A DNA stretch of 64,000 nt, taken from assembly GCF_000420085.1 (NCBI RefSeq), contig NZ_ATUG01000002.1, positions 1,488,001 through 1,552,000 of the forward strand, in the 5' to 3' direction. The translations under genes were made by a program, and so were the position numbers. The stretch's first letter is position 1, and the number at the start of each line of letters is the position of its first letter. Positions 43,976 through 53,047 of this stretch are shown piece after piece. Source of the DNA: Desulfospira joergensenii DSM 10085. GTDB taxonomy: Bacteria; Desulfobacterota; Desulfobacteria; Desulfobacterales; Desulfobacteraceae. The notes under the pieces are model-generated. The model was not told the origin of the DNA. It did not search any database and was given only the letters and a program-made list of their open reading frames with translations.

Positions 43976-45328
43976 CTATATCCCTTTTATGGTTATTGAA
44001 CGATCAACGGCAATGACTTCCCCGGCAATGGAAGCGTGGATCCTGGCCCCAAGCGCTCCTTTGGGAATGTCGGCAATGCATTGCCCCCGGCTTACCCGGT
44101 CCCCCGGAATTACATTGGGAGCCGAAGGCGCCCCGATGTGCTGGGACAGAGGAATGCTGACCTTTGCGGGTTGATATTCTCCGATAAATTCCGGATGGAG
44201 ATCCAGATATTTGGAGATCCCGATTTTCTCGGCCAGCCGGGGGGTGGGCACCCTTCTGAATTCCCGGAAACGGCTCTGACCGGGAGCCACCTTTCTGGGC
44301 CCCTCGTACTCAACCTTTTCCTGCCGGAATTTATTCTTTAAAAAGGCATTCACCCGCCGGGGGGAAATCCCCATGGGGCAGGCAAACAATTCACATACCC
44401 CGCACTCACAGCACATCATGGCCTGGGCCGCATCAATTTCAAATCCTGTGTTTCCCGCAAAGGCCCTCATGACCCTGTGGGTTTCAAACACATGACCGAC
44501 CAGAAATCTCGGACACATTTCCGAACAGAGCCGGCACTGGATACAGGCGGTTGCCGCCCGTTTCTGCATCACTTCCGGCAAAAGGGTGGCGGCCTGGTGA
44601 AGGTAATGGCCCCTGGGAAGAACGATGAGTCCGCCGCAGGTTTTGGTCACCACCTCTTTTTCAATATCGGCGGGGTCATCCAGGAAGCGTCCCATCATGG
44701 GGCCGCCCACCACCACCACGGGATCGGGGACACAAAATCCTCCGCATTGGTCAATGCACTCTTTGATACCCGTTCCCAGGGGCACCTGGATCACAGAAGG
44801 TCTGTTTACCTCTCCTGTCACCGTCACCACCTTCCGGGTCATGGGGATTTGGTTCATGGCGTTATCCACGGAATAAAGGGATCCCACATTGGCCACAACA
44901 ATGCCCTGATCTTTGGGAAGCCCCAGGGGAGGAACGGTCTTTCCCGTAATCTCGTGGATCAGGATCTGCTCGTCTCCGGCCGGATAAAAATTGTCCAGCC
45001 TGGCCAGTTCAATTCCGGTTCCTGCAATTGCCGCCTCAAACTTGAGGCCGATGCCGGTATATTTTCCCTTTATTCCGATCACCCCCCGGGATGCACCGGC
45101 TGAGGTCATTACCGCTTCCATGGCCCTGACGATCTGTTCCGGAAAGGTGTCCATGATATATTGGTCTGAATAGAGCAGGGGCTCACACTCGCATCCGTTG
45201 GCAATGACGGTGTCCACCCGGGTGTCGTATTTGACATGGGCCGGGAATCCTGCCCCGCCTTCGCCCACAACACCTGCATCCCGTACCCGGGAAATCAGGT
45301 CATGATTGGTTTTAGTCTGCCGGCTCAT
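43976..45328 (-). CDS. pduS: PduS/RnfC-like Fe-S flavoprotein
   Basis: 450 residues. N-terminal GEGGAGFPAHVKY (NADH/FMN-binding RnfC-type start), a SLBB-like middle, then two ferredoxin-type motifs: CIQCRLCSEMCP (262-272) and CCECGVCELFACP (306-318). PduS oxidises NADH at microcompartments and reduces cobalamin in diol loci. No B12 enzyme is encoded here, so a role in re-oxidising NADH through the PduT-like shell protein is more likely. Confidence 0.9.
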   Translation of the reverse strand: MSRQTKTNHDLISRVRDAGVVGEGGAGFPAHVKYDTRVDTVIANGCECEPLLYSDQYIMDTFPEQIVRAMEAVMTSAGASRGVIGIKGKYTGIGLKFEAAIAGTGIELARLDNFYPAGDEQILIHEITGKTVPPLGLPKDQGIVVANVGSLYSVDNAMNQIPMTRKVVTVTGEVNRPSVIQVPLGTGIKECIDQCGGFCVPDPVVVVGGPMMGRFLDDPADIEKEVVTKTCGGLIVLPRGHYLHQAATLLPEVMQKRAATACIQCRLCSEMCPRFLVGHVFETHRVMRAFAGNTGFEIDAAQAMMCCECGVCELFACPMGISPRRVNAFLKNKFRQEKVEYEGPRKVAPGQSRFREFRRVPTPRLAEKIGISKYLDLHPEFIGEYQPAKVSIPLSQHIGAPSAPNVIPGDRVSRGQCIADIPKGALGARIHASIAGEVIAVDRSITIKGI

Positions 45329-45355
45329 CTGGTAAAATTCATTCCTTTTTTAATG

Positions 45356-46372
45356 TTACTTGGGACTTTCCCCGACCGGGCGGACCACATCCCCCCTCTG
45401 CATGCAAAGCCCCAGTACGGCGACATTGAAAAGATCATCTGCACTGCATCCCCGGGATAAATCGTGCCATCCTCCCTCGAACCCCTGGAGAAAAGGCCCC
45501 AGGGCCGTAAAGCCGGCCATGCGCTGGAGCATCTTGTATCCGATATTGCCTGCTTCCAGGGAGGGGAAGACCAATACGTTGGCATTCCCGCAGATGGGAC
45601 TGGCCGGCGCTTTTAAGGAGGCCACCTGGGGGACGATGGCCGCGTCCAGCTGGAGTTCTCCGTCCACCATCATCTCCGGTGTCTGTTTCCTGACCCGTTC
45701 AACGGCTTCCCGGATAACTTCTGCCCTGGGGTGCTTTGAGCTTCCTTTGGTGGAAAAGGAAAGCATGGCCACCCGGGGCTCTTCTTTGAGCAGATTTTTT
45801 GCTTTTTCCGCCGATGCAATGGCAATATCGGCCAGAACATCAGGAGAAGGTTCAGGCACCACGGCACAATCGGCCAGGATATACTGATTTTTCCCGTCCG
45901 GGGCGATCATGAGAAAAAAACTGGAAATGGTCTTCTGCTTTCTGGGCAGGATGCTGATCCCGGCCCGGAGCACATCGGCCGTGGACGAGAGGTTTCCGGC
46001 AATTCCCACTTCCACATCACCGTTACGGACCATCATGGCCGAGGCGGCCAGGCTGCATCTCATGGCCTGCTCCGCCTGCTCTTGGGTAATGGCCTTTCCC
46101 TTTTCATTCTGGATCCGGGTGAAGGCTTCCATATTCTTGTCCAGTACATCTTTACTGGTGTGATCGATTATGGTAAATCCGGAAAGCCGTTCTTTGGCCG
46201 ATAGAATTTTGGATCGGACCATGAAGGGGGACTGGACCAGCAGGGGAACGGCCACCTTTTCCTCTTTCAGCCGGGTGGCGGCGGTCAGGACCCTGGAATC
46301 CAGGCAGTCCGGGAAGACCACGGTGCCGGGGGCCGCCTTGCAGGCGTCTATACAATCTTCTAGTATACCCAC
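45356..46372 (-). CDS. pta: Phosphate acetyltransferase (EutD/Pta type)
   Basis: 338 residues, the single-domain length. It converts acetyl-CoA to acetyl phosphate and recycles CoA. Family segments: VFPDCLDSRVLTAATRL, VRNGDVEVGIAGNLSSTADVLRAG in two parts, DCAVVPEPSPDVLADIAI, and SFSTKGSSKHP. There is no PduL in the locus, so this enzyme takes the phosphotransacetylase role with AckA. No encapsulation peptide is obvious. Confidence 0.92.
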   Translation of the reverse strand: MGILEDCIDACKAAPGTVVFPDCLDSRVLTAATRLKEEKVAVPLLVQSPFMVRSKILSAKERLSGFTIIDHTSKDVLDKNMEAFTRIQNEKGKAITQEQAEQAMRCSLAASAMMVRNGDVEVGIAGNLSSTADVLRAGISILPRKQKTISSFFLMIAPDGKNQYILADCAVVPEPSPDVLADIAIASAEKAKNLLKEEPRVAMLSFSTKGSSKHPRAEVIREAVERVRKQTPEMMVDGELQLDAAIVPQVASLKAPASPICGNANVLVFPSLEAGNIGYKMLQRMAGFTALGPFLQGFEGGWHDLSRGCSADDLFNVAVLGLCMQRGDVVRPVGESPK

Positions 46373-46383
46373 TCTTTTCCCCT

Positions 46384-47103
46384 TTATGAACTCACGCAGG
46401 CCAGCTTGACCATGGACGGGGTATTGTATTCGACCTTTGCGCCCTGGGCCATATAGAGGATGTCTCCTGCCTTGGCTTTCATGGAGCGGCCGTCCGCTTT
46501 GATTTCCACTTCTCCCTCGACAACGATGCTGATTTCAGGGGCGTCCACGGTTCTTGAAAAAAGACTTTTTTCCCACTTCATATAGGTGGCGGTCAGGTGG
46601 GTGTCCTCATGGAACCGGATGGCATCCGAGATCTGAACCTTGCCGGGAACGGCAGGGCCGGATTCCTTGTCCAGAAGCAGATCCCCGTCGATGAGGGAGA
46701 CATCGCCCACCACTTTTACCGCTGGATTTTTGGAATTGCCGCTTGGGGCAGGGGCGCTTGAAAGTTTTGATTCCACCACCTTTCTCACAATGGCGGACAG
46801 CTCAACGGAATTTGTTCCGGGCAGCTTTTCTTTGAGAAGGGTGCAGACCCGGTCGGTAATCGATTGGAGATCGGATGTTTCGGAAATTGACCTGTTGCCG
46901 GCCGAAGTGTCGGGTGCCGGTTCCGGCGGGATGCTGCAGCTTGGTGAAGAACATGCATCTTCGGCAAAGCCTATGCCCAACTCTTCTATCTTGTCCCAGG
47001 CACCGGGGGTAACGATACAGTCTTTTTGTTTTACATCCAGTGTCCGGCTCCCGCCTGCAGCTGCCTTTCGAATGTCATCTGCCGTAATGACCTGTTTTCC
47101 CAT
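46384..47103 (-). CDS. eutQ: EutQ-like cupin protein with possible encapsulation helices
   Basis: 239 residues from the ATG at 47103, seven bases after AGGAG; the longer frame from 47127 is less likely. The C-terminal half is a cupin (SIVVEGEVEIKADGRSMKAKAGDILY). Two amphipathic helices lie between the N-terminal region and the cupin: DLQSITDRVCTLLKEKL (79-95) and SVELSAIVRKVVESKL (99-114). The latter resembles the encapsulation peptide of the aldehyde dehydrogenase. EutQ proteins can act as acetate kinases in ethanolamine loci, but their role here is unknown. First gene of the nine-gene shell operon. Confidence 0.88.
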   Translation of the reverse strand: MGKQVITADDIRKAAAGGSRTLDVKQKDCIVTPGAWDKIEELGIGFAEDACSSPSCSIPPEPAPDTSAGNRSISETSDLQSITDRVCTLLKEKLPGTNSVELSAIVRKVVESKLSSAPAPSGNSKNPAVKVVGDVSLIDGDLLLDKESGPAVPGKVQISDAIRFHEDTHLTATYMKWEKSLFSRTVDAPEISIVVEGEVEIKADGRSMKAKAGDILYMAQGAKVEYNTPSMVKLACVSS

Positions 47104-47153
47104 TGATAATCTCCTAATCTCAAGCATGCGTAATTACTATCCTGGTCCACCGA

Positions 47154-47169
47154 TTGCAAAGGATGTACC
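47154..47169 (-). promoter_or_regulatory. Sigma-54-type promoter of the shell operon (eutQ)
   Basis: On the minus strand: CGGTACA-TCCT-TTGCA with the invariant GG-N10-GC core. It lies about 50 bases before the eutQ start and about 130-245 bases downstream of the activator motifs at 47299-47399. Confidence 0.75.
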
Positions 47170-47298
47170 GGGCTTTGAGGTAATGATTTAAGTATCTGAA
47201 ATAAAGAGAAAAATTATATTGGGATTCATTGTTTTACACAAAAACACTTCAGGCCTTTGCTTATGGGCTGCGGCGTCTGCACAAAACCGGAGGGCTCA

Positions 47299-47317
47299 GG
47301 GTGCAATTCTGCATCAT
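47299..47317 (-). promoter_or_regulatory. Activator-site motif C1 (between eutQ and tauE)
   Basis: Minus strand reads ATGATGCA-GAAT-TGCACCC, identical to A1 and B1 outside the spacer. It is placed between divergent operons and may serve both. Confidence 0.75.
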
Positions 47318-47329
47318 GGGTCGGTTTTG

Positions 47330-47348
47330 ATATTGCATCCCTGCAAAA
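47330..47348 (+). promoter_or_regulatory. Activator-site motif C2 (between eutQ and tauE)
   Basis: ATATTGCA-TCCC-TGCAAAA: keeps the TGCA-N4-TGCA core. Confidence 0.5.
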
Positions 47349-47380
47349 CGACCTTGGATTCGGTAAATTCAGATGGCAGT

Positions 47381-47399
47381 GCGATGCAGTTCTGCCACA
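47381..47399 (+). promoter_or_regulatory. Activator-site motif C3 (between eutQ and tauE)
   Basis: GCGATGCA-GTTC-TGCCACA: weaker, one base off the core. Confidence 0.4.
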
Positions 47400-47534
47400 T
47401 GGAACTAAAAAGAAGATTCATCCGGGCCGTTCGATCCTTATTTTTTTTCTTCCGATTGATTATTTTCACAAATTTGAATACCATGCCTGGATTTTTATTC
47501 CCGCCCAAGGGGGGAGAATCCCAAAGAGGAGATA

Positions 47535-48263
47535 ATGGTGGATCTGATTTGCATTTCTGCAGCATGGTTTGCCGGCGGTTTTATCAACGGCGTGGCCGGG
47601 TTTGGTGCCGCCATGGTTGCCATGCCCCTGGCAGCCCCCTTTATGGAGATTTCTCTTGCCGTACCGGCCTGCACCCTTATTGTATTGACTCTCAATTGCC
47701 AGGTCGGCTGGACCTTCCGCAAGGATATCCGCTGGAAATATGTAAAAAAAATTTTTATCGGGGCGATTCCCGGGGTGATTCTCAGCAGCTTTGCTCTCAG
47801 CTATCTGTCGGAAACCCATCTAAAGGCGGGAATGGGAATCTTTATCGCGGGATATGCCCTGGTCAGCCTGGTTTCCGGCAAAGGAGAGGTCCGTGTCATC
47901 CATCCGGCCTGGGGATATCTGTCCGGCCTGCTGTCCTCGGCCCTGGGCATGGCCTTTGGGTTTAACGGCCCGCCCCTGGCCGCATATATAGCCTATTGCG
48001 GCTGCCCGGCCCGGGCCATTAAGGGTATCCTCGGAGCGGGATTTATCATCACCGGTGTATTGATTGTCTCGGCCAAGGCCCTGACCGGCCAGATCAATCA
48101 GATGGTGATCTTTACCTTTGTTTTGTCCACCCCGGCCGTGATTCTGGGAAGCAGGCTGGGAATCCAATTGTCTTCACGCTTGAATGAAAAGACCTATCAA
48201 AAATTATTGTTTCTTTCCCTGGCGGCCATGGGGTTCAGGATTGCTTGGTCGGCCCTGATGTAA
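47535..48263 (+). CDS. tauE: TauE/SafE-family anion exporter
   Basis: 242 residues with about eight hydrophobic segments in two halves, each starting with the family pattern (FAGGFINGVAGFGAAMVAMPL and LLSSALGMAFGFNGPPLAAYI). TauE/SafE proteins export sulfite, sulfoacetate and related anions. Divergent from the shell operon and sharing its activator motifs, it may export excess sulfite or move a sulfonate. Ribosome site GAGGAGA. Confidence 0.85.
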   Translation: MVDLICISAAWFAGGFINGVAGFGAAMVAMPLAAPFMEISLAVPACTLIVLTLNCQVGWTFRKDIRWKYVKKIFIGAIPGVILSSFALSYLSETHLKAGMGIFIAGYALVSLVSGKGEVRVIHPAWGYLSGLLSSALGMAFGFNGPPLAAYIAYCGCPARAIKGILGAGFIITGVLIVSAKALTGQINQMVIFTFVLSTPAVILGSRLGIQLSSRLNEKTYQKLLFLSLAAMGFRIAWSALM

Positions 48264-48299
48264 AGAGAGTTCCCGGTTTCCCCCAATTTATTCCTTAAT

Positions 48300-49805
48300 T
48301 TAATTGCCTGCCTGCCGGATTCCCCCGGCCTTGGGCAGCATGGTCCCAAAGGTCTGAAAATTCCGGTAAAGGTCAAAGCAGGATTCCAGATCGTGGCAGA
48401 TATGGCCGCAGACGCTCCTGTCCAGATAGTCCCTTAAATAGGCCCGGTAATCCGGATGGGCACAGGTGGAGATGATCTTCTCCGCCCGTTCCAGGGGGCC
48501 CAGGCCCCGAAGGTCTGCAAGGCCCTGCTCGGTCACCAGGATCTGGACCGAGTGCTCGCAGTTGTCCAGATGGGGAACCATGGGCACTACGGTTGAGATC
48601 TTCCCTCCCTTGGCAACAGAGGGGGTCATGAAAATGGACAGATGGCTGTTCCGGGTGAACTCGCCGCTCCCGCCCACGCCGTTCATGATATGGGTCCCCA
48701 TGATATGGGAGGAGTTTACATTTCCGTAGATATCCATTTCCAATGCCGTGTTCAGGGCGATTACCCCCAGTCTGCGGATAATGCCGGGGTGGTTGGAGAT
48801 CTCCTGGGGCCGGAGCACGATTCTCTGGTTATAGAAGTCCATGTTCTCTTCCAGTTTTTTCAGTTTTTCCGGCACAATGGTCAGGGAGGTGGCAGAGGCG
48901 CCCAGAAGCTTGCCTTTATCAATCAGGTCGAGCATGGAGTCCTGAAACACCTCGGAGTACATATAAAAGGGAGGGATATCCGGATGGCTGCCAAGGCCGG
49001 CCAACACAGCATTGGCGGTATTGCCCACCCCGGCCTGGAGGGGGAAGAACTCCCCCGGGATCCTGCCGGCTGCCTTTTCATTGAGCAGAAACTCAATGAC
49101 ATGGCCGGCGATTCTCTGGCTTACTTCATCTGCCTGGCTAAAGGCGGCCACCTGATCCGGTTCGTCATTCTCCACAATGCCCACCACCTTCCGGGGATTC
49201 ACCTGGGCATAGGGCCAGCCGATTTTGGTCAGGGGCATCTGTACATTGATGGGATTTCGCCTGGGCGGCGGCGGCATGATGAAAATATCGTGGAGTTCCC
49301 TCAGACGCGGGGAATGCTGCCGGTTGATCTCGATGATGACTTTTTGTGCACAGGCCAGCCAGGTCGGCGAAGCTCCGACGGAGGCGGTCAGATAAACCCT
49401 GCCGTCCGGCGTGATCTCCGTGGCCTCCACAACGGCCAGATTCACTTTTCCGAAAAAACCGGCACTCACGGTCTGGGCCACGTGGGAGAGGTGCATGTCC
49501 ACATATTCCACCTCCTGCCGGTTGATCTGGTCCCGCAGGACCTTTCCCGACTGGTAAGGAGCCCGCCAGGCAATGGCATTGGCCTCGGCCATGTCATTGT
49601 CAACATACTTTCCGCAGGAGGCCCCGGACAGCACCCTGAGCCTGAATTTCCGTCCCCGGGCCTGTTCTTCCCTGGCATGTTCGGCCAACATGGCCGGGAC
49701 CGCCTTAACCGCCCCGGCTGCTGCAAATCCTGAAAATGCAAGGGTGTCCCCGTCCTTTACCAGGGAAACCATTTCTTCTTTTGTCAGTACTGGATATTTT
49801 TTCAT
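48300..49805 (-). CDS. Acetyl-CoA hydrolase/CoA-transferase (Cat1 type)
   Basis: 501 residues of the acetyl-CoA hydrolase/transferase family. The catalytic glutamate is Glu285 in YMYSEVFQDS, and the CoA-binding segments GVGNTANAVLAGLG and IMNGVGGSGEFTRN are present. Such enzymes swap CoA between acetyl-CoA and succinate or acetate, or hydrolyse acetyl-CoA. It could link isethionate-derived acetyl-CoA or acetate to the TCA cycle, or to acetate uptake, in a complete oxidiser. Convergent with tauE, divergent from the symporter. Confidence 0.88.
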   Translation of the reverse strand: MKKYPVLTKEEMVSLVKDGDTLAFSGFAAAGAVKAVPAMLAEHAREEQARGRKFRLRVLSGASCGKYVDNDMAEANAIAWRAPYQSGKVLRDQINRQEVEYVDMHLSHVAQTVSAGFFGKVNLAVVEATEITPDGRVYLTASVGASPTWLACAQKVIIEINRQHSPRLRELHDIFIMPPPPRRNPINVQMPLTKIGWPYAQVNPRKVVGIVENDEPDQVAAFSQADEVSQRIAGHVIEFLLNEKAAGRIPGEFFPLQAGVGNTANAVLAGLGSHPDIPPFYMYSEVFQDSMLDLIDKGKLLGASATSLTIVPEKLKKLEENMDFYNQRIVLRPQEISNHPGIIRRLGVIALNTALEMDIYGNVNSSHIMGTHIMNGVGGSGEFTRNSHLSIFMTPSVAKGGKISTVVPMVPHLDNCEHSVQILVTEQGLADLRGLGPLERAEKIISTCAHPDYRAYLRDYLDRSVCGHICHDLESCFDLYRNFQTFGTMLPKAGGIRQAGN

Positions 49806-50237
49806 GGGTCTTGCCTATGGTTTGGTCGTAAATTCATTAAATAATCCGGTTGGATAGAAAATAAAGGGATAGCTTCTATACCTTTTTAGACCGATTCTCA
49901 AGCTTTTTTTTGCCCGGGCAGGGAAGCAAAAGGCCGGACGCCTCATCCCTGAGTTCAAAAGCAGGAGCTGATGCATTGTCCGGCAAAATCAGGAAAACAT
50001 CTCCTTGATAGAAAAAACCATGTTCTTTTTCGCTTTCTGGATTCTTTGGCACAAATGGGAATAAAGGTAAGGTCTTGTTATCCCATAAAATCTGGATTGG
50101 CGCTCATCCATCCGGAATACCGGAAAAAATTATAAAATTCCCATTGCCATAAAAATGAAACAGGAGTACAACATCTGTTTTTTATGGGAATCCTCCGGAC
50201 TTTTCCAGGAGAAAACCCGGAAGGTAAGGAGCCAATT
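49806..50237. other. Divergent intergenic region with a possible activator half-site
   Basis: No gene. It should hold promoters of the CoA-transferase and symporter genes. CTGATGCA at 49968-49975 matches the left half of the 19-bp motif, but the right half is missing. No clear sigma-54 promoter was found. Confidence 0.4.
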
Positions 50238-51533
50238 GTGAGTCAGTTTGGTTATATGGGAGTTTTTATCGGTGCTTTTGCTTTTTTCTGCCTGCTTATC
50301 CTGGGCCGGCAGAAAAGGGTCAGGACCGGATCGGATTTTTCCGTTGCCGGCAGGTCTTTGACCGCCACCCAGGTTTCCTGGGTCATTATCGGAACCCTGG
50401 TGGGAGGGGTCTCCACCATCGGAACGGTCCAGACCGCCTATAACCACGGGATCGTTGCATGGGTTTTCACCCTTGGAAGCGGAATTTCCTGTTTTATCCT
50501 GGGCTGTTTTTTCGCCGCCGTCCTGAGAAGAGAGGAGGTGGTCACGGTATCGGAACTTCTGGGCCGGTATTTCGGCCAGGGCTTTCAGTACTACTCCTCC
50601 CTGTTCAACTCCTGCGGCATGTTCATTCATATCATTGCCCAGTACCTGGCGGCCATGGCCATTCTGAGCTCGGTGTTTCATTTTTCCCAGCCCGTGTCCG
50701 TTCTGGTCACCCTGCTGCTCATGGGCATCTTTGTGGTATCCGGCGGCATCTCCGGTGCCGGCATGGTGGGTAAGCTTAAATTCTTCATGCTCTATGGCAT
50801 CATGATTCTCTCTGCCGGACTTGCCCTGTACCGGGGAGGGGGCGTGGGCAATATCCTCTCTTCTCTTCCCGGGGAGATCGATTTTTTGAATTTTTTCCCC
50901 CATGGTGTGGGCCCCACCCTTGTGGATCTGATCTCCATGATCACCGGGGTTCTCTCCACCCAGATTTACCTCCAGGCTGTATTCTCCGCCAAAACCATCC
51001 GCCAGGCCAGAAACGGGGCCTTTCTCTCCGCCCTGGTCATCCCCCCCATTGGAATTCTGGGAATTGTCGTGGGCCTCTACCTCCGGGCCCATTATCCGGA
51101 GCTTGAGGGAAACAGTGCCCAGGCCCTGCCCTATTTTTTCAAGATCGCCCTTCCGCCGGCAATTGCCGCTTTCTGCTCTGCCGTGCTTCTGCTGGCAATT
51201 CTGGGCACCGGTGCCGGTCTGGTCCTGGGGGTCACCACCAACCTTTACATGGACGGGATCAAAAAGCTTTTTAAAGCCAGGGAAGAGAATGCTCTGACCA
51301 TGGTGAGGCTCTGCACACTGGCCGTGCTGCTTCTTTCCGGAGGGATCGTTCTGGCCGGATTCGATACAGCCATCCTCCAATGGAGCTATCTTTCCATGGG
51401 ATTTCGCGGAGCCTCCGTCTTTGCCGGGCTGTGCATCGTCGTCTTCATGGGCAGGCGTAAATTCTCGGGCCTGGTCCGGACCGGTCTTTACCTGCTCCCC
51501 CTGTTTTACCTGACCTGGGAAATCATGGGATAG
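50238..51533 (+). CDS. Sodium:solute symporter family protein
   Basis: 431 residues from the GTG at 50238, preceded by AAGGAG; an ATG at 50184 in the same frame lacks a site. About twelve to thirteen hydrophobic segments are seen, with the SSS-family pattern DFSVAGRSLTATQVSWVIIGTL-like start, split by a short loop, and GISGAGMVGKLKFFMLYG. It imports a solute with sodium. The substrate may be acetate or another organic acid from context. Confidence 0.85.
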   Translation: MSQFGYMGVFIGAFAFFCLLILGRQKRVRTGSDFSVAGRSLTATQVSWVIIGTLVGGVSTIGTVQTAYNHGIVAWVFTLGSGISCFILGCFFAAVLRREEVVTVSELLGRYFGQGFQYYSSLFNSCGMFIHIIAQYLAAMAILSSVFHFSQPVSVLVTLLLMGIFVVSGGISGAGMVGKLKFFMLYGIMILSAGLALYRGGGVGNILSSLPGEIDFLNFFPHGVGPTLVDLISMITGVLSTQIYLQAVFSAKTIRQARNGAFLSALVIPPIGILGIVVGLYLRAHYPELEGNSAQALPYFFKIALPPAIAAFCSAVLLLAILGTGAGLVLGVTTNLYMDGIKKLFKAREENALTMVRLCTLAVLLLSGGIVLAGFDTAILQWSYLSMGFRGASVFAGLCIVVFMGRRKFSGLVRTGLYLLPLFYLTWEIMG

Positions 51534-51674
51534 GCGCGGGATGAATGCGCTCCATAATTATCCTTATGTCCCAGGGTTTTATGGCCGGATAAATCCGGAA
51601 TCGGAAAATCCATCTCAACGGGGTTAATAAAGAGGGGTGCAGGGCCAATCTGTTTAAAGGGCCTGCAAATCTCG

Positions 51675-52181
51675 TCAAAAATCTGAAATAAGGGCGTATC
51701 CCTGGCGTTGATATCCAATGGATGATATCCATCCGTTGCCAACCTGTTCAATTCCCGGAAGGATTGAATCCGGTGAAACCCCATAGGATTGGGCGGCAAA
51801 CATGCAGACCTGCAGTTTGATTCCGTTTTCAAAAAAATCGGGAATCATTGCCGCAATGGCATCCAGATGGATTTTGTCTTCCGGGGAATACCCCTCTGTA
51901 TTCTTTGAGATGAATTTCACGGCCGGACCCATAAAGATAACCACAAAATCAGGTTTCCCCTGAATAGAGGTGACTTCCGGATCTTCAAAGGTATCATTGA
52001 TAAGGTCAAGGTGGATGGCCAACGCCCGGGGGTTTTTTACCCGAAGATCAAAAACCGCTTTGACGGAATCCACGCCTTTTAATGCCTTGTAGGGCTCTGA
52101 AAAAGCCTTGTCTGTTTTAAAGGGGGTGAAAAAACAGACCGCAATAATAAAAGTTAAAACAGGATGCCTTCGCATATTCAT
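51675..52181 (-). CDS. Periplasmic DsrE/DsrF-like protein
   Basis: 168 residues with a signal peptide (residues 1-28). It has the DsrE-fold pattern: KAVFDLRVKNPRALAIHLDLI, then PDFVVIFMGPAVKFI, and LQVCMFAAQSYGV with a cysteine where DsrE/YchN proteins carry it. DsrE-type proteins take part in sulfur trafficking; exported members are poorly known. Single gene. Confidence 0.75.
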   Translation of the reverse strand: MNMRRHPVLTFIIAVCFFTPFKTDKAFSEPYKALKGVDSVKAVFDLRVKNPRALAIHLDLINDTFEDPEVTSIQGKPDFVVIFMGPAVKFISKNTEGYSPEDKIHLDAIAAMIPDFFENGIKLQVCMFAAQSYGVSPDSILPGIEQVGNGWISSIGYQRQGYALISDF

Positions 52182-52540
52182 TTTTTTCTCCCAATTGTGG
52201 AGTTGCTTTTTATTTTACTCTTCCGGATGGATCGATTTTTTCGTGTCTTACATCCATAAGATAGGCTTTTATTGAAGATGAACAAGTAGAGGAACAAAAA
52301 TATAGGAAACCGGGGACCGGAGAGGATAAGATCATCACGATAAGATCCGCATCGGTCCCGGCATTGATTTGATTTTTGACGGGCAGAACTTTACAGATAC
52401 CTGAACCATACTTTATTCTGATTTTAATCGATATTGAAATCCCTTGATTAAATTGGTATTTCTTTTGAAAAAGAATCCCTTGGCGGTTTTTTTTGGGAAT
52501 TTCGGATAATTGTGTGTCAGACCTTTTGGGGAAAAGACAG
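52182..52540. other. Intergenic region, no gene
   Basis: AT-rich spacer between divergent genes. The minus-strand frame at 52210-52572 has no recognisable features or ribosome site and is rejected. Confidence 0.4.
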
Positions 52541-53029
52541 ATGATCAGAAAAGCAAATGAATCCGATTGCATGAATATCGCCGCCCTCTCCCTGGCGGTA
52601 TGGTTTCAGACATACTGCATGGACGGCATCAGGACTGAAAATTCAGAATTCGCCATATCTTCTTTTACCGAGGATTATTTTAAAAAGATTTTGCTTGATC
52701 CCAGGTATGGATTGCTGGTGTTTGTTGAGGGAATCTATCTGAGGGGGTATGTCCTCGTGAATCTGGAATCCCGGTTTCAAAGTGAAAAAACTGGTTTTGA
52801 AATTGAAAGGCTTTATGTGCAGGGGCCTTTTCAGGGCCGGGGGATCGGTAAAAAATTATTATCTGAAATTATCTCAAGGCATGGGAACCGGTGCTGGCTG
52901 TATACCTGGGTGAAAAACCGATCCATTGCATTTTATGAAAAATTCGGGTTTATAGATATAGGGCAATATGATTTTAAAATAGGAAAAGAGACAATCAAAA
53001 ATCGTGTATTGGCATACGGATCTGCCTAA
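52541..53029 (+). CDS. GNAT-family N-acetyltransferase
   Basis: 162 residues from the ATG at 52541. It has the acetyl-CoA loop QGPFQGRGIGKKLLSEI and the typical NRSIAFYEKFGF end. Substrate unknown. Followed 18 bases later by a second GNAT gene. Confidence 0.8.
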   Translation: MIRKANESDCMNIAALSLAVWFQTYCMDGIRTENSEFAISSFTEDYFKKILLDPRYGLLVFVEGIYLRGYVLVNLESRFQSEKTGFEIERLYVQGPFQGRGIGKKLLSEIISRHGNRCWLYTWVKNRSIAFYEKFGFIDIGQYDFKIGKETIKNRVLAYGSA

Positions 53030-53047
53030 AATGGTTTCCTTCGCAGG

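Noticed and set aside
47384..47398. Sigma-54 promoter for tauE (TGGCAGTGCGATGCA)
   Set aside because: The GG-GC spacing is nine, not ten, and the sequence overlaps activator motif C3.
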